Shown here piece by piece: positions 43,632 through 54,112 of a stretch of DNA of 64,000 nucleotides. The notes beneath the pieces are model-generated. The model was not told where the DNA came from, did no database searches, and worked only from the letters and a program-made list of their open reading frames with translations. Origin of the DNA: Asanoa ishikariensis. GTDB lineage: Bacteria > Actinomycetota > Actinomycetes > Mycobacteriales > Micromonosporaceae. Every line of letters begins with the position of its first letter. Position 1 is the first letter of the stretch. Made by a program: the position numbers and the translations under genes. The DNA lies in contig NZ_FNQB01000001.1 of the NCBI RefSeq assembly GCF_900107455.1, positions 1,984,001-2,048,000 of the forward strand. Reading direction: 5' to 3'.

Positions 43632-44639
43632 TTACGCCGAATGCTGGCGGCGGCTCGGGTCGTCGGCCAGCAGGTGCAGTAGCGCCGTCCCCGCCGGCTC
43701 CAGCGAGTAGAGCACCCGCCGGCCGGCCCGGCGCCGGTTGACCACGCCGGCCGCGGTGAGCGCGGTCAGGTGCTCGGACACCGTGCTCGGCGCCAGGCGG
43801 AGGGTCGCCGCCAGGCCCGCGGTGGTCGCCGGCCGAGACAGCGCCTCGAGTACGGCGGCCCGGCCGCGGCCGATCAGGACGGCCAGGCGGTCCGGGGCCG
43901 GTTCCGGGCGGCCCTCGGCGAGGACCGCGGCGCCGCGTGCCTGGTAGGAGACGGCGACGACCTCGGGATGGTCGGTGGAGCACATCAGCGCGCCCCGGGA
44001 GAAGATCAACGGGATCAGCAGGAGCCGCTTGTCGACCGCCGAGAACGACTGCTCCAGCGGCTTGACCAGGGTCAGCACCGGCCGTTCCCAGATCACCCGT
44101 TGGTGCAGGTCGGCCAGCAGCGCGTCAGGTCCGTCGGCGGCCAGCGCCCGGGCGCGGTGCAGCACCTCCTCGTCGAGCGCGGCCCGCATCGCCGGCCAGT
44201 GGGGTGCCATCGCGCCCTTCCAGAAGGCGGCGAGGCCCTCGGCGAGCTCCGCGAAGGCCCGGGCCGGGTCGTCGCGGAAGGGCCGGATCCAGGCGGGCGG
44301 ATCGTCGTAGTAGTCCGGTAGCTGCTCCTCGACCACGCTGCGTGGCGTCGTGGCCAGGGCGTGCAGCTCTTCCTCGATCGTCGGCGCCGGAGTGGACGGG
44401 ATCGGCGACAGGAAGTCGGGCGACCGCGAGCCGGACTCACGCATCAACCACGCCACCCGGGCCGCCTCCGGCACGTCCCGGATCACCTCGCGGGCCCGCG
44501 CCGCCCATTGCTGGTAGGGCCAGGGGACGCCGTCCGGGTTGCGGTCCAGCAGATAGAACGCGTCGACGGTCTCCCAGAGCGGGCTGATCGCGATCCGGGT
44601 GCGGTCGAGCGTCGGTGCGTCGAGCTCGATCCGGATCAC
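43632..44639 (-). CDS. ArsR-family regulator with large N-terminal domain
   Basis: A 335-residue protein. The last 80 residues hold a winged helix of the ArsR type (TTAGLAATLRLAPSTVSEHLTALTAAGVVNRRRAGRRVLYS, described in parts). The N-terminal 240 residues are an alpha-helical domain seen in other actinobacterial ArsR-like regulators. GTG 44639 was chosen because residues before it read as random. It precedes the exporter operon and most likely regulates it. Confidence 0.85.
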   Translation of the reverse strand: MIRIELDAPTLDRTRIAISPLWETVDAFYLLDRNPDGVPWPYQQWAARAREVIRDVPEAARVAWLMRESGSRSPDFLSPIPSTPAPTIEEELHALATTPRSVVEEQLPDYYDDPPAWIRPFRDDPARAFAELAEGLAAFWKGAMAPHWPAMRAALDEEVLHRARALAADGPDALLADLHQRVIWERPVLTLVKPLEQSFSAVDKRLLLIPLIFSRGALMCSTDHPEVVAVSYQARGAAVLAEGRPEPAPDRLAVLIGRGRAAVLEALSRPATTAGLAATLRLAPSTVSEHLTALTAAGVVNRRRAGRRVLYSLEPAGTALLHLLADDPSRRQHSA

Positions 44640-44696
44640 GCGGCCAGAATAAGTCGCGCGCGGACGTTGTTGCCGGTCAGGTAGCCTTGTGTGCAA

Positions 44697-44890
44697 TTGG
44701 CGATGACCCGGCCATCACCGGTGAGCCTCCGGAAGAACGGATCTTCGGATCTCAGTAGAACCGGACGGGTTCGGCCCGTCACAGCCGTCAACGAGCGGGT
44801 GGTCGTTCTTTGATCACCAAGCGGGGTGGTACCGCGGCCCTTTGGGTCGTCCTCGCAGTCCACGACGTGTGTGAGCTGTTCGAGGAGATT
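44697..44890 (+). ncRNA. T-box riboswitch (translational, ultrashort stem I) for ileS
   Basis: GGTGGTACCGCGG at 44825-44837 is the T-box consensus that pairs with the uncharged tRNA acceptor end. Upstream, CCGG-CCATCA-CCGG (about 44709-44720) forms an ultrashort stem I whose apical loop contains the Ile specifier ATC. Downstream, CCTCG at 44851-44855 can pair with CGAGG at 44881-44885, the Shine-Dalgarno of ileS, so regulation is by exposing or hiding the ribosome-binding site rather than by termination. This matches the actinobacterial ileS class. Confidence 0.9.
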
Positions 44891-44898
44891 GACCACCG

Positions 44899-47800
44899 AT
44901 GGCCTATCCCAAGCACGAGAGCAAGCCGGGCGTCCCGGCGAGCCCCGACCTGCCCGCGGTCGAGCGGCGTGTGCTGGAGCACTGGACGGCCGACAAGACG
45001 TTCGAAGCCTCCGTGGAGCTCCGTGACGCAGGCAAGAACGGCGACAACGAGTTCGTCTTCTACGACGGCCCCCCGTTCGCCAACGGCCTTCCGCACTACG
45101 GCCACCTCTTCACGGGTTACGTGAAGGACGTCGTCCCGCGCTACCAGACCATGCGCGGCAAGCGCGTGGAGCGCCGGTTCGGCTGGGACACCCACGGCCT
45201 CCCCGCCGAGGTCGTCGCCGAGAAGCAGCTCGGGATCACCACCAAGGCCGAGATCGTCGACCTGGGTGTGGAGCGGTTCAACGACGTGTGCCGCACCTCG
45301 GTCCTCCAGTACACCCAGGACTGGGAGCGCTACGTCACCCGCCAGGCCCGCTGGGTCGACTTCACCAACGACTACAAGACGCTCGATCTGTCCTACATGG
45401 AAAGTGTCATGTGGGCGTTCAAGAGCCTGCACGACAAGGGCCTGGTGTACGAGGGCTTCAAGGTGCTGGCCTACTGCTGGCGCTGTGAGACCCCGCTGTC
45501 CAACACCGAGACCCGGATGGACGACGTCTACCGCGACCGGCACGACCCGTCGCTGACCGTCTGGTTCACCCTCGACAGCGGCGAGAAGCTCGCGGTCTGG
45601 ACCACCACGCCGTGGACGCTGCCGTCCAACCTGGCGGTCGCGGTCGGCCCCGACATCGAGTACGCCGAGTTCACCGACGACACGGGCCAGGTCTACCTGA
45701 TGGGTGCCGCCCGCACCGACTACTACGCCAAGGAGCTGGAAGGGTTCACCCGCACCGGCAGCCGGCGCGGCGCGGACCTGGTCGGCAAGCGCTACACGCC
45801 GCTGTTCGACTTCCTGGTCGAGAAGGCCGGGCCCAACGCGTACCAGATCCTCGGTGGCGAGTTCGTCACCACCGAAGACGGCACCGGCGCCGTGCACATG
45901 GCGCCCGCCTTCGGTGAGGAGGACCAGAACGCCTGCAACGCGGCCGGCATCCCGACCATCGTGACGGTCGACGACCACACCCGGTTCACCGCGCTCGTTC
46001 CCCCGTACCAGGGAATGCAGGTCTTCGAGGCCAACAAGCCGGTGACGCGCGACCTCAAGGAGCGCGGCGTCGTGGTGCGGCAGGAGACCTACACGCACTC
46101 CTACCCGCACTGCTGGCGGTGCGACACCCCGCTGGTCTACAAGGCGGTGTCGTCCTGGTTCGTGCAGGTGACCAAGTTCAAGGACCGGATGGTCGAGCTC
46201 AACCAGCAGATCGACTGGACGCCGGGGCACGTCAAGGACGGCTCGTTCGGCAAGTGGCTGGCCAACGCCCGCGACTGGTCGATCAGCCGCAACCGGTTCT
46301 GGGGCTCGCCGATCCCGGTCTGGAAGTCCGACGATCCGAACTATCCGCGGCTGGACGTCTACGGCTCGCTCGAAGAGCTCCAGCGGGACTTCGGCGTGCA
46401 GGTCACCGATCTCCACCGGCCCTTCGTCGACGACCTGACCCGGCCCAACCCGGACGACCCGACCGGTCAGTCGACGATGCGTCGCGTACCCGAGGTGCTC
46501 GACTGTTGGTTCGAGTCCGGGTCGATGCCGTTCGCCCAGGTGCACTACCCGTTCGAGAACGCGGACTGGTTCGAGCACCACTACCCGGGTGACTTCATCG
46601 TCGAATACATCGGACAGACCCGCGGCTGGTTCTACACCATGCACGTGCTGGCCACGGCGCTGTTCGACCGACCGGCGTTCCGCACCTGCGTGAGCCACGG
46701 CATCCTGCAGGGCTCCGACGGCCGCAAGATGAGCAAGAGCCTGCAGAACTACCCCGACGTGTACGAGGTGTTCGACTCGTACGGCTCCGACGCGATGCGC
46801 TGGATGCTGATGTCCTCGCCGGTGCTGCGCGGTGGCGACATGCCGGTCACCGAGCCGGCGATCCGCGACTCCGTGCGGCAGGTGCTGCTTCCACTGTGGA
46901 ACGTCTGGTACTTTTTCTCGCTCTACGCCAACGCCGACGGCTACGAGGCGGTGCGCCGGGTCGACTCCACGCACCTGCTCGACCGCTACGTGCTGGCCAA
47001 GACGGGCGAGCTGGTCGGGGCCGTGACCCGGCAGATGGACGCGTACGACATCTCGGGTGCGTGCGTCTCCGTGCGGGCCTTCCTGGACGCGCTGACCAAC
47101 TGGTACGTGCGGCGGTCGCGCGACCGGTTCTGGGCCGGAGACCGGGACGCCTTCGACACGCTCTACACGGTGCTGGAGACGCTGACGCGGCTGATGGCCC
47201 CGCTGGCGCCGCTGACGGCCGAGGAGGTGTGGCGCGGGTTGACCGGCGAGCGGTCGGTGCACCTGACCGACTGGCCTGCGGCTGATGAGTTCCCGGCGGA
47301 CCACTCGCTGGTGGCCGCGATGGACGCCGTCCGCGACCTCGTGTCGTCGGCGCTGTCGGTGCGCAAGGCCAAGGGCCTGCGGGTGCGGCTGCCGCTGCCG
47401 TCGCTGACCGTGGCGACGCCGGACGCTGCCCTGCTTCGTCCGTTCGCTGATCTGGTCACCGACGAGGTCAACGTCAAGTCGGTGGAGTTCACCGACGACG
47501 TGGCCGCACACTGCGAGCGGGTGCTCTCGGTCGTACCGCGGGCGCTCGGCCCGCGGATCGGTGGTCAGGTGCAACAGGTGATCAAGGCCGTCAAGGCCGG
47601 CAACTGGTCGCTGGTCGAGGGCCAGCCGGTCGCCGCCGGGGTCACCCTCCAGGAGGGCGAGTACGACCTCAAGCTGGTGGCCGCGGACCCGGACAATTCG
47701 GCCACCCTGCCGGGCGGTGAGGGCGTGGTCGTGCTGGACAGCGCGGTGACCCCGGAGTTGGCAGCCGAGGGCGTCGCCCGCGACGTGGTCCGGGTGGTCC

Positions 47801-48015
47801 AGCAGGCGCGGCGTGACGCTGACCTGGACGTCTCGGACCGGATCTCGTTGGTTCTCGACGGATCTGACGGGATGCGTGCCGCGGTCGAAGCGCACCGTGA
47901 CTTCGTGGCCCGGGAGGTCCTGGCCGACGCGCTGACGTTCGGTGCGGGCGCCACGGGTTTCGAGGGCGAGGTCGGCGACGGCGAACCCGTCCGGGTGACG
48001 GTGACGCGTAGTTAG
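44899..48015 (+). CDS. ileS: Isoleucyl-tRNA synthetase (long, type 2 form)
   Basis: A 1038-residue class I synthetase that charges tRNA-Ile and edits valine. The HIGH motif is HYGH at 66-69 in GLPHYGHL. The CP1 editing domain lies at about 185-400 with [16 protein letters not shown] is at 610-614. An anticodon-binding helical domain and C-terminal region follow. The length and motif spelling match the eukaryote-like type that often carries natural mupirocin tolerance; that property is inference from type. ATG 44899 follows CGAGGAGA and the T-box leader. Confidence 0.97.
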   Translation: MAYPKHESKPGVPASPDLPAVERRVLEHWTADKTFEASVELRDAGKNGDNEFVFYDGPPFANGLPHYGHLFTGYVKDVVPRYQTMRGKRVERRFGWDTHGLPAEVVAEKQLGITTKAEIVDLGVERFNDVCRTSVLQYTQDWERYVTRQARWVDFTNDYKTLDLSYMESVMWAFKSLHDKGLVYEGFKVLAYCWRCETPLSNTETRMDDVYRDRHDPSLTVWFTLDSGEKLAVWTTTPWTLPSNLAVAVGPDIEYAEFTDDTGQVYLMGAARTDYYAKELEGFTRTGSRRGADLVGKRYTPLFDFLVEKAGPNAYQILGGEFVTTEDGTGAVHMAPAFGEEDQNACNAAGIPTIVTVDDHTRFTALVPPYQGMQVFEANKPVTRDLKERGVVVRQETYTHSYPHCWRCDTPLVYKAVSSWFVQVTKFKDRMVELNQQIDWTPGHVKDGSFGKWLANARDWSISRNRFWGSPIPVWKSDDPNYPRLDVYGSLEELQRDFGVQVTDLHRPFVDDLTRPNPDDPTGQSTMRRVPEVLDCWFESGSMPFAQVHYPFENADWFEHHYPGDFIVEYIGQTRGWFYTMHVLATALFDRPAFRTCVSHGILQGSDGRKMSKSLQNYPDVYEVFDSYGSDAMRWMLMSSPVLRGGDMPVTEPAIRDSVRQVLLPLWNVWYFFSLYANADGYEAVRRVDSTHLLDRYVLAKTGELVGAVTRQMDAYDISGACVSVRAFLDALTNWYVRRSRDRFWAGDRDAFDTLYTVLETLTRLMAPLAPLTAEEVWRGLTGERSVHLTDWPAADEFPADHSLVAAMDAVRDLVSSALSVRKAKGLRVRLPLPSLTVATPDAALLRPFADLVTDEVNVKSVEFTDDVAAHCERVLSVVPRALGPRIGGQVQQVIKAVKAGNWSLVEGQPVAAGVTLQEGEYDLKLVAADPDNSATLPGGEGVVVLDSAVTPELAAEGVARDVVRVVQQARRDADLDVSDRISLVLDGSDGMRAAVEAHRDFVAREVLADALTFGAGATGFEGEVGDGEPVRVTVTRS

Positions 48016-48092
48016 AGCCTGTTCGTCCACTCGCGGCGGCGGGCGGTGTCGGTTACGGTGACACCGCCCACGCCGCGAGATCCGGAGGACCC

Positions 48093-48779
48093 GTGCCGCT
48101 GCTCTACACGATCGGCCAGCTCACCATTGGCGTGAGCATGCGGTGGGGGTGGGCGCCGAAGGTCGAGGGGCTGGAGAACGTACCCCCGAGCGGTGGTGCG
48201 ATCCTCGCCGGCAACCACCTGTCGGTCGCCGACGAGCTGTTCCTGGGCTCGGTCATCCCGCGCCACATCGCATTCTGGGCGAAAGCGGAATACTTCACCG
48301 GGACGGGCTTCCGAGGCTGGTTCACCCGCTCGGTGATGACGGGCATCGGAGCGATCCGCGTGGAGCGCGCCGGCGGCCGAGCGGCCCTGAGCGCCTTCGA
48401 CGGCGCGATCCCGGTGCTCAAGTCGGGCGACCTGGTCGCGATCTACCCGGAGGGCACCCGGTCCCCGGACGGCCGCCTCTATCGCGGTCGCACGGGCGTG
48501 GCCCGGCTGGCCCTGGCCGCCGACGTGCCGATCATCCCGGTCGGCTTCATCGGCACGGACGAGCTCCAGCCGATCGGCCACCGCGTGCCCCGCTTCAAGC
48601 GCGGCACAGCCACGGTCAAGTTCGGCAAGCCGATCGAGGTCACAGGCCGCGGCAGCGACAGCTCCTCCCTGCGCCAGATCACCGACGAGGTCATGGTCGC
48701 GATCCAGGAAATGACGGGCCAGGAGTACGTCCCCAAATACGCCCCGATGCTCCGAGTCGGAACCCCACAAGCCGAATAG
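48093..48779 (+). CDS. PlsC-type 1-acyl-glycerol-3-phosphate acyltransferase
   Basis: A 228-residue membrane-associated acyltransferase of phospholipid synthesis. NHLSVAD (41-47) is the catalytic NHx4D motif, GAIRVERAGG follows, and YPEGTRSPDG is the substrate-binding motif. It transfers an acyl chain to lysophosphatidic acid. GTG 48093 with GGAGGA upstream was chosen. Many actinobacteria have several copies, so a paralogue-specific symbol is not given. Confidence 0.92.
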   Translation: MPLLYTIGQLTIGVSMRWGWAPKVEGLENVPPSGGAILAGNHLSVADELFLGSVIPRHIAFWAKAEYFTGTGFRGWFTRSVMTGIGAIRVERAGGRAALSAFDGAIPVLKSGDLVAIYPEGTRSPDGRLYRGRTGVARLALAADVPIIPVGFIGTDELQPIGHRVPRFKRGTATVKFGKPIEVTGRGSDSSSLRQITDEVMVAIQEMTGQEYVPKYAPMLRVGTPQAE

Positions 48780-48804
48780 CCGCCGCGCGAGCTTGGCCAG
48801 CAGG

Positions 48805-50688
48805 TCACGCCCGTGCGCTGGGCGTCGCGCCCGCGGGGGCGGCGTTCCTGGGGCGGCGCGGATGCGGTGCATCCCGGGACGGATCGGCAAGGAGATCCTG
48901 CAGCGCTGCATGGCGAAACTGGTAAACAGTTCCCGCTCGGCGGAGGACCTGCTTGTGCCAGGCTGACTCCAAGAAGGGCATGAGCTTTACTCCGCGGCCC
49001 AACGCCAGTTCAGCGATTTGCAGCCGGGAAGCCGCATCGTTGGAAAGCCCCGACGTGAGCCAGTATGCGAACCCGAGGATCAATCCGACGGTCAAACCTG
49101 ACGCGAAGCCAAAAGGCAGACCGACCACGAGCCCCGAACCTGCACCGCCGACCACCCCAGGCGCGAGACCGACTTTTAGGCCTCGCAGTTGCTCCGCGCG
49201 GTGAATCGCGGCGGGATCGCCCACAGGGGTCGTCGGCGGCACCACCTCTGGCAACCGCAGGGCAGAGACGAGTCCCCTCAAGACCCCGACGATGGTCCCC
49301 AAGACGATCCCTACAACGAGCCCGGACACACGGTCGGTCGCACGCCCAACCGATATGCCAGCGGCGAGGCCGACCAGGATCCCGAGCCAAACGCCGACCT
49401 GTAAACTCATGATGAGCTGCTGCTTTTTGAAGGAAACCCAGGTGTGGATCTCCCACCAGCGCAGGTCTCGCTCCGGCCCGAGGTGCCGGGCGATCCACGA
49501 AAGCCAGTAGACGGCGTGTTCTCGCTCGCCCTGATCGGGATAGGCGATGGTGAGCGATCTGAAGAGCAAGTGCTGGAGGAGCGCCTCCGATGTCGGGTGG
49601 ACGTCGGACCCGAGCAGGGTCATGGGATCCGCATTCGCATAAGCGTCCCGGGCCAGGCACAGCGCCAACGGCGTCGTCAAGGTGCGTGCGATCGGATCAT
49701 CCGGCCGATCCTTGAGGTTCGCCGCCACCGCCTCCCAAGCCGAACGACGGTCGCCGAGTTGTTCGGTGAGCAAGAAGTCGCGGGCCTGGTCCGGGTCGAT
49801 CGGCAGCATCTCGATGACCGCGGCCCCCCAGAGGCGGCCTTCTGCCACCGCGTCCCCATACTGCTCCGGCCGGCTGGTGATCACCAAGGGGAGCCCGACG
49901 GATTCGCGGTCGATCACATCTAACGCTCGACCCTGTCGCTCTGGCGGCATCTCGTCCAGACCGTCGAGAAAGAGTGCCACCTTCCCGGCGCGTATCAGTT
50001 CTTTCGCCGCCGAACGGTGCCCACACGCTGTGACAAGGCCAGGATGATCGCGACTGAGCGTTGCCGCCGCCCACTCGTGCAGCGCTGTCGTATCGGGATT
50101 CCAGCTCCCTAGCGTGAGCCACAACGGGACCGGCGAGGTCGGAGACGACGACCGCGACTTTAAAATGTCGATGAGAAGCAGCATCATGGCGGTCGTCTTG
50201 CCCGAGCCCGGCCCGCCGACCAGAACGATGCGCGCCTGAGCGCCCAACGGCTCGTACAGCAGCTCGCGCAACTTGTTGACGACGCCCTCCGTCAGCAAGG
50301 TGGGCTCAATCTCGTGAACTGTGGCTGCGTAGCTTGACGAACTCCATCGCCAGCGCACTACCGCCGGTGAGGGCATAGTGATTTTCCGACCCTTGGCCTC
50401 CGCGCACCAGTAATGCAACGTTTCTGAAGAAAGGTAGTCGACCGCCACCTGCATCGCCTGCGTCGTGAAGGCATCGGCCGTCCGCCTCCGTGCGACGTCT
50501 GGCCACAACGTCATAATCGAAAAGGCCAACGTGCAGACACCGCTGAGTCCGCCGATCACGTTAGCGTTGCTGACGAGGGCGTTCTTGGCCCCCGGTCCCA
50601 GGAACATCCATACGACGCCGGCCGTCGCCGCAAGCAGGAATGCGACCACCGCTGCACGGCCTGCCAACTTCACGCCGTCCATAGTCAT
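48805..50688 (-). CDS. Membrane-bound NACHT-family NTPase
   Basis: A 627-residue STAND NTPase. Two N-terminal transmembrane helices span about 11-30 and 43-62. The NACHT core has Walker A GGPGSGKTT (158-166), the extended Walker B VALFLDGLDEMP (238-249) and a sensor-type LPLVITSRPEQY. After a helical region, residues from about 440 form a Gly-rich polytopic membrane domain (VWLGILVGLAAGI, GLVVGIVLGTIVGVL, GLVVGLPFGFASG, GLTVGLILGFAYW). NACHT proteins of this kind are common in Streptomyces-like bacteria and some related families sense phage, with membrane permeabilisation as output. Which applies here is unknown. Codon use is a little less GC-biased than its neighbours. Confidence 0.87.
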   Translation of the reverse strand: MTMDGVKLAGRAAVVAFLLAATAGVVWMFLGPGAKNALVSNANVIGGLSGVCTLAFSIMTLWPDVARRRTADAFTTQAMQVAVDYLSSETLHYWCAEAKGRKITMPSPAVVRWRWSSSSYAATVHEIEPTLLTEGVVNKLRELLYEPLGAQARIVLVGGPGSGKTTAMMLLLIDILKSRSSSPTSPVPLWLTLGSWNPDTTALHEWAAATLSRDHPGLVTACGHRSAAKELIRAGKVALFLDGLDEMPPERQGRALDVIDRESVGLPLVITSRPEQYGDAVAEGRLWGAAVIEMLPIDPDQARDFLLTEQLGDRRSAWEAVAANLKDRPDDPIARTLTTPLALCLARDAYANADPMTLLGSDVHPTSEALLQHLLFRSLTIAYPDQGEREHAVYWLSWIARHLGPERDLRWWEIHTWVSFKKQQLIMSLQVGVWLGILVGLAAGISVGRATDRVSGLVVGIVLGTIVGVLRGLVSALRLPEVVPPTTPVGDPAAIHRAEQLRGLKVGLAPGVVGGAGSGLVVGLPFGFASGLTVGLILGFAYWLTSGLSNDAASRLQIAELALGRGVKLMPFLESAWHKQVLRRAGTVYQFRHAALQDLLADPSRDAPHPRRPRNAAPAGATPSARA

Positions 50689-50763
50689 CGATTCCCGGCG
50701 ACCACGCCAGCGGCCACGCGGTCAGCCCGGCGAGGCTCGCATCATCGCCGCTGCCGACCCGTG

Positions 50764-51519
50764 TCAGCGGGACTCCGGGTCCTGGCCCTGGGCCGCGCGT
50801 CCGCCGTCGACCGGGATGACCGTGCCCGTGATCAGGCTGGCGCCGGGGGAGAGCAGGAAGGCGACCGCCTCCGCTACCTCGTCCGCTCGGCCGACTCGCC
50901 CGATCGGGTGCAGGCGGGCCATCTCGGCCTCGACCTGGCTCACCACCGCCGCAGGCAGCCCGGCCAGATAGCCCGCATACCGCTCCGTCTCGATCGACCC
51001 CAGCGCCACCGCGTTCGTGCGGATGCCAGACGGCCCGTAGTCGACCGCCAAAGACCGGGTCAAACTCTCGATCGCGGCCTTCGCCGTTGCGTAGGGGAGT
51101 GCGCCGCGGACCGCGCGTTGTGCCTGGTGCGATGAGACGTTGACGATCGCGCCGCCCGTCCCGGCCGTGAGGAACCGACGCACCGCCACCGACGAGCCCA
51201 CCACTGCCGGCGCCAGGTTGAGGGTGATCAGGGCGACCACCTCAGCCGCCGGGGCCGCATCCAACGACAGATCTCGGAAGACCGCGGCGTTGTTGACCCA
51301 ACCCGCCAGCGGCGCCGCTGCGCAAGCCTGGTCGGCTGCGGCCGACGCGGCTGACTCGTCGCTGGCGTCGCCGATCACCGACAGCATGCGCGGGTGCGAC
51401 CAGGTCGGCGCGGCCAGGTCAAGCACCACCACCGTGGCGCCGTCGACGAGGAGCAACCGTTCGGCGATCGCGCGGCCGACCCCTCCGGCACCACCCGTGA
51501 CCACATAGGACACCGTCAC
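50764..51519 (-). CDS. Short-chain dehydrogenase/reductase
   Basis: A 251-residue oxidoreductase with the [11 protein letters not shown] nucleotide-binding motif, NNAA, catalytic Ser in IVNVSSHQ, and the YxxxK in YATAKAA. The terminal GGRAAQ is family typical. Substrate unknown. Its start overlaps the photolyase stop by four bases, so the two are one operon; whether it assists the photolyase (for example in cofactor synthesis) is not known. Confidence 0.9.
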   Translation of the reverse strand: MTVSYVVTGGAGGVGRAIAERLLLVDGATVVVLDLAAPTWSHPRMLSVIGDASDESAASAAADQACAAAPLAGWVNNAAVFRDLSLDAAPAAEVVALITLNLAPAVVGSSVAVRRFLTAGTGGAIVNVSSHQAQRAVRGALPYATAKAAIESLTRSLAVDYGPSGIRTNAVALGSIETERYAGYLAGLPAAVVSQVEAEMARLHPIGRVGRADEVAEAVAFLLSPGASLITGTVIPVDGGRAAQGQDPESR

Positions 51520-52985
51520 GGAGCGGCGTCACCCCGTTCGCGTTCCTGGTCGCGGACCGCGCCCAGGTCCTCCAGCCGGTCCAACTGCCGCATCGCCTGG
51601 CCGATGCGCGCGTTGCCGAGCAGACGGCCCCGGTTGCGGTCCAGGAACGACCAATAGCCAGCCGTGTACGGGCACGCGTTCACGCCCAGCCGCGAACGTG
51701 GGTCGTAACGACAGCCTCGGCAGTAGTCGCTCATCCGGTTGATGTACGCACCGCCAGCCGCATACGGCTTCGTGGTCATCGCACCCAGGTCCGCGTACTG
51801 GCTCATGCCGATGACGTTCGCCGTCATCACCCACTCGTAGCCGTCCACGAAGCTGCGGTGGAACCAGTCCACGATCTCCGCCGGGCGCCAGCCGCGCTGC
51901 AACGCATAGTTACCCAGCACCATCAGGCGGGGGATGTGGTGCACCCAGCCCCGGTCCCGGACGCCGGCCAGCACGTCCGACAAGCAGCGGGCCTCCAGAG
52001 CGTCAGCGTCCAGGTCCCGAAACCACGACGGGACGGCGCGAGTCGCGCGCAAACCGTCGGCGGCGGTGTAGCCCGAGCCGAAGTACCAGTACAGATGCCA
52101 GATGTAGTCGCGCCAGCCGATCAACTGCCGGATGAAGCCCTCCGCCGACGACAGGGGCGCGGAACCCGAACGATAGGCGGCCTCCGCACGGTGCACCGCG
52201 TCCAGGGGATCGATCAAGCCCAGGTTCAACGGCGCCGACAGGAGGCTGTGGGCCATCCATGGGTCCTCGGCGAGCATCGCGTCCTCGTACGGGCCGAACG
52301 CCGGTAGTCGGTGTTCCACGAAGTGCCGTAGGCGGGCCAGGGCCTCGCGCCGGGTTGCCGGGAACAGGCGCGGGCCGTCCCGGCCGACGAAGCGGATGCC
52401 CTCCCGCTCCCAACGATCTAGATCGGCGCGTACGCCCTCGTCGATCTCGTCCTCGACCGGCATCGGCGGTGCCGGCACCTCCACGCCCGACGACGGCGGC
52501 GGTTGGCGGTTCTCGGCGTCCAGGTTCCACTTGCCGCCGGCGGGGGTGTCGCCGTCCATCAGCACGTCGAGGCGGCGGCGGGCGTCGCGGTAGAAGTCCT
52601 CCATGCGCAGCCGGCCGTGTCTGCCGTCGGCCCAGGTGACGAACTCGGACGGGGAAGTGGTGAAGCCGCGGGGCGGCAGCACCGTCACTCCGTCGAGGCT
52701 CTGCACGAAAGAGCGGGCGCGGCGAGAGGTCGGATGGCATACGTCGAGTGGTTCGCCGCTGACCTTGCGTAGTGCCTCGCTGTAGGTCTCCGTGCGTAGG
52801 AAGATCGCCTGGTCGCCTAGCTCGGCCGCGCGGTGCCGCAACGCAGAAAGTACGAGGTGGGCCTTTTGTCGGTGGAATGCCCGGCGTCGGAAGACGGCCT
52901 TCGACTCGACGAGCAGCACCGGTTGTCGGGGCGCGTCCAGGAAGTGTGGCCCCAATTGATCGGCGAACAACCACCGACGGATCAT
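51516..52985 (-). CDS. Iron-sulfur (6-4) photolyase / bacterial cryptochrome (FeS-BCP)
   Basis: A 489-residue member of the photolyase-related family (DPRP). It begins [15 protein letters not shown], typical of the antenna domain. Cysteines at 334, 422, 425 and 438 have exactly the spacing (88, 3, 13) of the [4Fe-4S] ligands in Agrobacterium Phr[21 protein letters not shown] and [18 protein letters not shown] match the FAD-binding domain. These enzymes repair 6-4 photoproducts using FAD and a ribolumazine antenna. It is the first gene of an operon with the SDR. Confidence 0.93.
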   Translation of the reverse strand: MIRRWLFADQLGPHFLDAPRQPVLLVESKAVFRRRAFHRQKAHLVLSALRHRAAELGDQAIFLRTETYSEALRKVSGEPLDVCHPTSRRARSFVQSLDGVTVLPPRGFTTSPSEFVTWADGRHGRLRMEDFYRDARRRLDVLMDGDTPAGGKWNLDAENRQPPPSSGVEVPAPPMPVEDEIDEGVRADLDRWEREGIRFVGRDGPRLFPATRREALARLRHFVEHRLPAFGPYEDAMLAEDPWMAHSLLSAPLNLGLIDPLDAVHRAEAAYRSGSAPLSSAEGFIRQLIGWRDYIWHLYWYFGSGYTAADGLRATRAVPSWFRDLDADALEARCLSDVLAGVRDRGWVHHIPRLMVLGNYALQRGWRPAEIVDWFHRSFVDGYEWVMTANVIGMSQYADLGAMTTKPYAAGGAYINRMSDYCRGCRYDPRSRLGVNACPYTAGYWSFLDRNRGRLLGNARIGQAMRQLDRLEDLGAVRDQERERGDAAP

Positions 52986-53023
52986 CCGATCATTGTGCCC
53001 CTCTAACGGTTAAATCAATCAAA

Positions 53024-54052
53024 TCAACCGTCCGATTTGCGGGTCACGATCGTGTCGCGTAGTTGACTCAGCCTGGCGTTGCTGTCGTCGATGCCGAGTC
53101 GGGTGAAGACGCCCGTGCCGAGGCTGCCGTGGTCGGCCCACGAGCAGACCACGACGTCGGCGCCGTTGTCGACGCCCACACCGCAGCGGCGGCTCTCGCC
53201 GCGTTCGGTCGCGTCGACTGTGCGGACGTCACGCAGTTTGTAGTTCCCGGTCACCCGGGTGATCTCGTCGACCACGTCGCCGTCGGGGGAGAAATGGAAG
53301 CCTGTCGTCCCGTACACGGTGGCGCGCTTGTTGTCACTGTCCACGTAGACGCCGGCGAACGTCGACTCGCGCGCCCAGTAGGCCTTGTTGAGCTCGTCCT
53401 TGAGGCGCTTCGCGGTGTTGCGGCTCTGCTGGTCGTCCCGCAGCGTCAGGCCACCGACGATGCTGGGCGTCACCGAGTTGGCCGGATACTGCGCGAAGAT
53501 CGGCTGGCCGAACCACGCCGGGCAGCCGCAACAGCAGAGCAGCGAGAGCAACGCGAACCAGGGCCAGCGACGGCGCCGGCGCACCGGGACCGCGACGTAG
53601 CCGGGCGGCGGCCGCCAGCCCGGCGGCGGTCCGGCCGGCTCGGGCCGCTTCGCCTTGCGCGGCTTGCGCACCTCGACGGGCGCGGGCACAGGCACGGGCA
53701 AGGGCGGCGGCACGTGCGACACAGGGGGAGGCGGTGGCACCGCCGGCTCCACCCGCGTGGGCGGATAGGAGAGCTCCACCGGGTACGACGGCAGCGGGTC
53801 GACGTCGCCCCAAGGGTCCACCGGCGTATCCGGCTCGTACGACGTCGGCAGGCTCAGCGTCGGATCACGCCGCTCAGCCGGAGGCGGTGGAGGCGGTGCC
53901 GGCGGGAAGCCCGACTCGTCCTCGAGCCAACGTTTGCGCTTGGGCGTGGGCGGCGGCACCGGTGCGGCGCCGCTCCACTTCGGCTCGACCGGGTCGACCG
54001 GTGTGGCCGGCTCGGTCGCGTCGCCCTGGCGCTCCCGCCCCTGCTCCGCCAT
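53024..54052 (-). CDS. Proline-rich membrane protein
   Basis: A 342-residue protein. The first 190 residues are cytoplasmic, charged and very Pro-rich (PPAPPPPPPAERRD, PPPPPVSHVPPPLPVPVPAP). A basic RRRRRWPWFALLSLLCCCGC precedes the single transmembrane helix with a cysteine run. The C-terminal extracellular part of about 140 residues reads as a small beta-rich domain (FAGVYVDSDNKRATVYGTTGF). No family name is recognised. Similar Pro-rich single-pass proteins occur throughout actinobacteria. Confidence 0.7.
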   Translation of the reverse strand: MAEQGRERQGDATEPATPVDPVEPKWSGAAPVPPPTPKRKRWLEDESGFPPAPPPPPPAERRDPTLSLPTSYEPDTPVDPWGDVDPLPSYPVELSYPPTRVEPAVPPPPPVSHVPPPLPVPVPAPVEVRKPRKAKRPEPAGPPPGWRPPPGYVAVPVRRRRRWPWFALLSLLCCCGCPAWFGQPIFAQYPANSVTPSIVGGLTLRDDQQSRNTAKRLKDELNKAYWARESTFAGVYVDSDNKRATVYGTTGFHFSPDGDVVDEITRVTGNYKLRDVRTVDATERGESRRCGVGVDNGADVVVCSWADHGSLGTGVFTRLGIDDSNARLSQLRDTIVTRKSDG

Positions 54053-54112
54053 CGCGGCGCTCCTCTCCCAGCCCGACCCGAGGTTAGACGAGCCGGGCTA
54101 GTCTTCCCCACC

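Noticed and set aside
44788-48030. A 1080-codon minus-strand frame opposite ileS
   Set aside because: It is an antisense shadow; the plus strand carries HIGH and KMSKS motifs.
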